A DNA stretch of 36,413 bases from a virus: IMG/VR virus record IMGVR_UViG_3300020411_001523, positions 1-36,413 of that record. One strand, written 5' to 3'. The translations under genes were made by a program, and so were the position numbers. Numbering within the stretch: the first letter of the stretch is position 1; each line of letters begins with the position of its first letter. The notes below the pieces were generated by a model. It saw nothing but the letters and a program-made list of their open reading frames with translations. It had not been told where the DNA came from and ran no database searches. Below are positions 34,153 to 36,413 of this stretch, piece by piece.

Positions 34153-34404
34153 TTATTTTTCGCGGATAACGTCGGTAAGTCTAATAGCGATATTGTATCG
34201 AGTCTTGGTATCGACAATCGGTGAGGCTGGGAGCACCTTGTCCCCGATGACAGGGTGCAAGGTGCAGGTGTCAGGGTCCACGGTAGGTTCGCCTCCCCCC
34301 GCCCAATGGAAGAGGTCACAGTCCTCATCGAGCTGAAGCTCCCCCTGAATCATCATGGGCATTCCGTTCGGGTATATCTCCCTGACTATGTGTCTACGCT
34401 CCAT
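34153..34404 (-). CDS. Hypothetical small protein, 83 aa
   Basis: The ATG at 34404 overlaps the end of the helicase gene by 11 nt in another frame, so it is coupled to it. The product is acidic, beta-leaning and soluble: an MPMMIQGELQLDEDCDLFHWAGGGEP stretch (two parts joined by acidic turns) and a polar C-terminal half with KTRYNIAIRLTDVI. The two cysteines are far apart, and no zinc site or enzyme motif is visible. Function unknown. A helicase partner is possible only by location. Confidence 0.55.
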   Translation of the reverse strand: MERRHIVREIYPNGMPMMIQGELQLDEDCDLFHWAGGGEPTVDPDTCTLHPVIGDKVLPASPIVDTKTRYNIAIRLTDVIREK

Positions 34405-35695
34405 GGAGTGTGTGGAGGTTATCCAGACGGCGATTGATAGAAGCCATCACTTGTTCTTCGATAGAGTCCGTTGCGACCAGCACTTTCTGAACCGCATCAC
34501 TCTTGCCACCGTTGCGGTGGATTCGGCCAAGCACTTGCTTGTAAACCTTGCAGTTGAATGTCGGAGAGATCAAGGAAGCACGGGGCCTGTTGCCCACCGT
34601 GTCGTGAAGGGAGATGCCAGTCCCACCCGCCGCCGCGTTCACCACGAGGCAGTGTGACTTGTCCTCCTGAAAGTCATCGATCACCCGCTGGCGTTTGTCC
34701 CCCGTCTGGCGACCGTCGATCCAGTCACACTTGAGCCGGACCCGAAGAGCGTCAACCGTGTCCTTGTAGTTGACGAAGAGGACAACAGACTTACCACGGG
34801 CCATGAGGTCTTCCGCCATCTCTGCCAGATCAACAACCTTAAATGATTCCGCCAACTGACGGGCAGCGGTGATGTTAGACAGAACGTGATCCCTGTCTGT
34901 GACCGTTCCCTTTTCGATAAACTCTTCCACAATCTGAGGCGTGATGCCCAGACTCTCATAAGCCTTGATGATCTTCTTGTTCTCGCGGAACTCAATCGGG
35001 ACAGTGAATATCCTGTTCAGCTTAAAAGACTTGGGGAAGTCATCGACGGTGAGTCGCATAGTATTTGTGGAATACATCTCCGCCCGAAGTCGGGGGAGAT
35101 GCGCGGGGTTCTCAAGCACCCATGATCCCCACTCGTTCTTGACGCAACCGTATTCCTTCATCCATGGCCACCATCTCTTCAGCCCCGCTACCTTCTCATC
35201 TCCAGAGTGGAGACCGAGTGCCAGCCCGAGAGGGCGCATCTCAGTCGGATCTTCGCAGGAGGTCGCACTCATGCAGTGGACACTGAATCCCTGCTTAATC
35301 AGAGCAATGAACAAGGCCGCGTTCTGAGTGAACGGTCCCTTGCACTGGTGGACTTCATCGACAAGGAACAATGTGTCGGGGTCCATGTGCCACTTGAAAG
35401 CCTTCTTGCCTACCTTGGTCAGGAACTGGGTCTTGCCCGTTCGCAACCGCTCAAGGTTCAGGATAAAGGTTGCAGTCAACCCCTGTTCTTCCAGCTCCCG
35501 TTCCCATGAGGGGATAACAGATTTGGGACAGATGATTGCGACGGGTCGGCCAAGTTTCTTGGCCATGAGAACGGCCATGAGTGTCTTGCCTACTCCGGCA
35601 TCGGACTGGTCGCAGGTATTAAATCCGGCGGATTGCCGACGGAGGAAGAAGTCAATCGCGGCACTTTGAATTTTGTAAGGCTTCTTTTTGCTCAT
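34394..35695 (-). CDS. SNF2-type superfamily 2 helicase/ATPase, 433 aa
   Basis: I use ATG 35695 (MSKKKPYKIQ). An in-frame TTG at 35719 is weaker and lies in the promoter candidate. Motif I is DAGVGKT at residues 32-38, motif Ia CPKSVIPSW at 56-64, motif II VDEVH at 112-116, motif III MSAT at 142-145, with a C-terminal RecA-like lobe ending in QVLGRIHRNG (motif VI). Compact phage SNF2-like ATPases remodel protein-DNA complexes or help recombination and replication. There is no extra nuclease domain. It follows the structured RNA segment and is coupled to the 83-aa gene downstream. Confidence 0.85.
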   Translation of the reverse strand: MSKKKPYKIQSAAIDFFLRRQSAGFNTCDQSDAGVGKTLMAVLMAKKLGRPVAIICPKSVIPSWERELEEQGLTATFILNLERLRTGKTQFLTKVGKKAFKWHMDPDTLFLVDEVHQCKGPFTQNAALFIALIKQGFSVHCMSATSCEDPTEMRPLGLALGLHSGDEKVAGLKRWWPWMKEYGCVKNEWGSWVLENPAHLPRLRAEMYSTNTMRLTVDDFPKSFKLNRIFTVPIEFRENKKIIKAYESLGITPQIVEEFIEKGTVTDRDHVLSNITAARQLAESFKVVDLAEMAEDLMARGKSVVLFVNYKDTVDALRVRLKCDWIDGRQTGDKRQRVIDDFQEDKSHCLVVNAAAGGTGISLHDTVGNRPRASLISPTFNCKVYKQVLGRIHRNGGKSDAVQKVLVATDSIEEQVMASINRRLDNLHTLHGA

Positions 35696-35707
35696 TTCAA
35701 TACTGCT

Positions 35708-35736
35708 AGTGTAGGTCAACTGGATCTAATTGTAAA
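35708..35736 (-). promoter_or_regulatory. Candidate sigma-70-like promoter of the SNF2 helicase gene
   Basis: On the minus strand TTTACA (35736-35731) and TACACT (35713-35708) are 17 bp apart, with five and four matches to consensus. Exactly 12 nt lie between the -10 and ATG 35695, the same spacing as at TerL. There is no Shine-Dalgarno sequence, so a leaderless or short-leader transcript is likely if the promoter is real. Confidence 0.4.
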
Positions 35737-35761
35737 GAACTTTCTGGCATTTTTTGGGCGG

Positions 35762-35837
35762 TCGTCGCTCGGGTGTTTCATTGGGAACTAGCTACACCCG
35801 TTGCAGGATCTCCCTGCACACCATGCCCGAGCGACGA
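35762..35837. ncRNA. Structured intergenic element with three nested or competing stems
   Basis: A 12-bp perfect inverted repeat (TCGTCGCTCGGG at 35762-35773, CCCGAGCGACGA at 35826-35837) encloses two more hairpins: CGGGTGT/ACACCCG (35770-35776, 35794-35800, 17-nt loop) and TGCAGG/CCTGCA (35802-35807, 35813-35818, 5-nt loop). The CGGG bases can pair with either partner, so two folds compete. It lies between the 37-aa stop and the SNF2 promoter candidate. No U-tract follows on either strand, and it does not fit a tRNA. Strand and function are uncertain. Confidence 0.55.
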
Positions 35838-35840
35838 AAA

Positions 35841-35954
35841 CTATTTCGTAAGAAATTCAAAGAGGGCGAACCCCATGTGAACGAGGAGGATTGTAGCCCC
35901 CAAGGAAGCGAGAACGAGCGTAATCGTTTCGTAAACTGCTAATTCTTTTTTCAC
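35841..35954 (-). CDS. Tiny single-pass membrane protein, 37 aa
   Basis: A GTG at 35954 lies 1 bp after the stop of the 53-aa gene (TAA-C-GTG), suggesting coupled re-initiation. The peptide has a basic start (MKKELAVYE), one hydrophobic helix (TLVLASLGATILLVHMGFAL) and a charged end. An upstream open frame to 36083 also exists but runs through the 53-aa gene. Single-pass proteins of this size occur in phage operons as holin-like or membrane modulators. No family is recognised. Confidence 0.5.
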   Translation of the reverse strand: MKKELAVYETITLVLASLGATILLVHMGFALFEFLTK

Positions 35955-35955
35955 G

Positions 35956-36117
35956 TTAAAGGGCCGCGTCAAATTCGACTTTCTCTTTGATCTGTCCGAT
36001 TCGACAGTCGAACGAGAAGTCCAGCTCCCCGCTCTCTTCGGCGGCGGAGAGAACCGAGAGGATCTCACGCGCCTGTGTTTCATTGTTAGTGCTGATGGTT
36101 AATGTTGCTGTGTCCAT
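35956..36117 (-). CDS. Small acidic protein, 53 aa
   Basis: ATG 36117 to TAA 35956 encodes a protein with a beta/alpha look: MDTATLTISTNNETQAREIL, then acidic EESGELDFSFD and a Lys/Glu end. It starts 16 bp after the stop of the 67-aa gene and is followed at once by the 37-aa gene. It is soluble, with no motif. Even spacing within a same-strand run and a clean start support it as real despite its size. Confidence 0.5.
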   Translation of the reverse strand: MDTATLTISTNNETQAREILSVLSAAEESGELDFSFDCRIGQIKEKVEFDAAL

Positions 36118-36133
36118 AGATTCGGGGTGGGGG

Positions 36134-36337
36134 TTACAGTTTCTTCATCAGGTAGAGGAGGGCATTGATTCTGGAACTAAGGTGGTCATTCTCCTCGGCT
36201 ATGCTCATCAACTCCTGTTCGATTACGTAGCGGGTAGACCCTTTACGCATCGCTGGGAGCCATCTGCGAACATCAATTATTTTAGCCACGCCGGAATTAT
36301 ACACGGTTCTAACAGATTGTCCAATGGTTTTAATCAT
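36134..36337 (-). CDS. Hypothetical small helical protein, 67 aa
   Basis: I choose ATG 36337 (MIKTIGQSVRTVYNSG). GGAGG lies 13 nt upstream, slightly far for a ribosome site. A TTG extension to 36388 is poor and overlaps the 27-aa frame. The protein is basic in its first half (DVRRWLPAMRKGSTRY) and ends in a helical, leucine-rich segment (ENDHLSSRINALLYLMKKL). No membrane segment or enzyme motif is seen. It opens inside the end of the 27-aa frame. Confidence 0.55.
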   Translation of the reverse strand: MIKTIGQSVRTVYNSGVAKIIDVRRWLPAMRKGSTRYVIEQELMSIAEENDHLSSRINALLYLMKKL

Positions 36338-36413
36338 GTGTTTCTGTCCGCCTCCGCCGGAGAACAAGGAGCAGGACAAGGGGGACAAGGATCAGGAAGA
36401 GGGTTTCAGTCAT
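36330..36413 (-). CDS. Tiny hydrophobic peptide at the window edge, 27 aa
   Basis: ATG at 36413-36411, the very last bases of the window, opens 27 codons to TAA at 36330-36332. The peptide is a hydrophobic run (LFLILVPLVLLLVL) with a strongly basic tail (RRRRTETHD), a typical one-helix membrane miniprotein. The next gene starts inside its end. The edge hides any promoter or ribosome site, and it could be the tail of a longer frame. Function unknown. Confidence 0.45.
   Translation of the reverse strand: MTETLFLILVPLVLLLVLRRRRTETHD

Noticed and set aside
35762-35837. tRNA gene
   Set aside because: The right size, but no T-arm GTTC motif and no anticodon loop with U33 on either strand.
35754-35942. 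62-aa plus-strand frame
   Set aside because: It runs over the inverted repeats and antisense to a mini-gene. It starts with TTG and lacks a ribosome site.

Overview
The window is part of the genome of a tailed double-stranded DNA phage (Caudoviricetes). It encodes the large and small terminase subunits, a family A DNA polymerase, a primase-polymerase/SF3 helicase, an amidase-type endolysin, virion-type proteins and one enormous protein of 4795 residues. I see no rRNA, tRNA, integrase, insertion sequence or phage RNA polymerase. Portal and major capsid genes are not recognisable, and an upstream gene is cut by the left edge, so this is probably a partial genome. Small basic gene families resembling those of marine phages suggest an aquatic phage. 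Most starts lack a Shine-Dalgarno sequence, which points to a host with SD-poor initiation (Bacteroidota-like or cyanobacteria-like), but the host cannot be named from the sequence.

Layout: (1) 1-6896, plus strand: a cut gene, three virion-type genes (538, 251 and 347 aa) with a ParB-fold-like gene among them, then a tightly overlapping lysis block (59-aa membrane protein, 72-aa basic protein overlapped by a lipoprotein, 55-aa holin candidate, amidase). A SprT-like zinc protein, four small very basic proteins and a PD-(D/E)XK-type protein follow. (2) 6891-14688, minus strand, read right to left: TerS, two small unknowns, a RuvC-like resolvase, a Cas4-like iron-sulfur nuclease, a 211-aa candidate ssDNA-binding protein, a 78-aa protein, a hairpin with a U-rich tail, PolA and primase-helicase. 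This looks like one replication operon, with TerS as its first gene. (3) 14719-33966, plus strand: TerL, three repeat-rich or helical proteins (165, 500 and 322 aa), then the 4795-aa polyvalent protein, about 40% of the window. (4) 33963-36413, minus strand: four tiny genes, a structured intergenic segment, an SNF2-type helicase and two small proteins.

How the parts work together: the minus-strand genes would copy and process DNA, TerL and TerS would package it, and the lysis block would release virions. The giant protein is best read as a virion protein that may be ejected into the host with the DNA. It carries two intact zinc-peptidase motifs, a third variant motif, a DNA-glycosylase-like segment and a C-terminal region typical of phage polyvalent proteins. 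Four copies of a short ASGI motif separate some of its modules.

The most notable points are the giant protein and its repeated linker, a perfect 12 x 15-nt tandem array that is open in all six frames, the hairpin just before polA, a bistable three-way-junction-like element at 35762-35837, and strand switches with almost no intergenic DNA. No intergenic stretch exceeds 300 bases. The two longest are about 160 bp (10823-10982) and about 145 bp (35696-35840).
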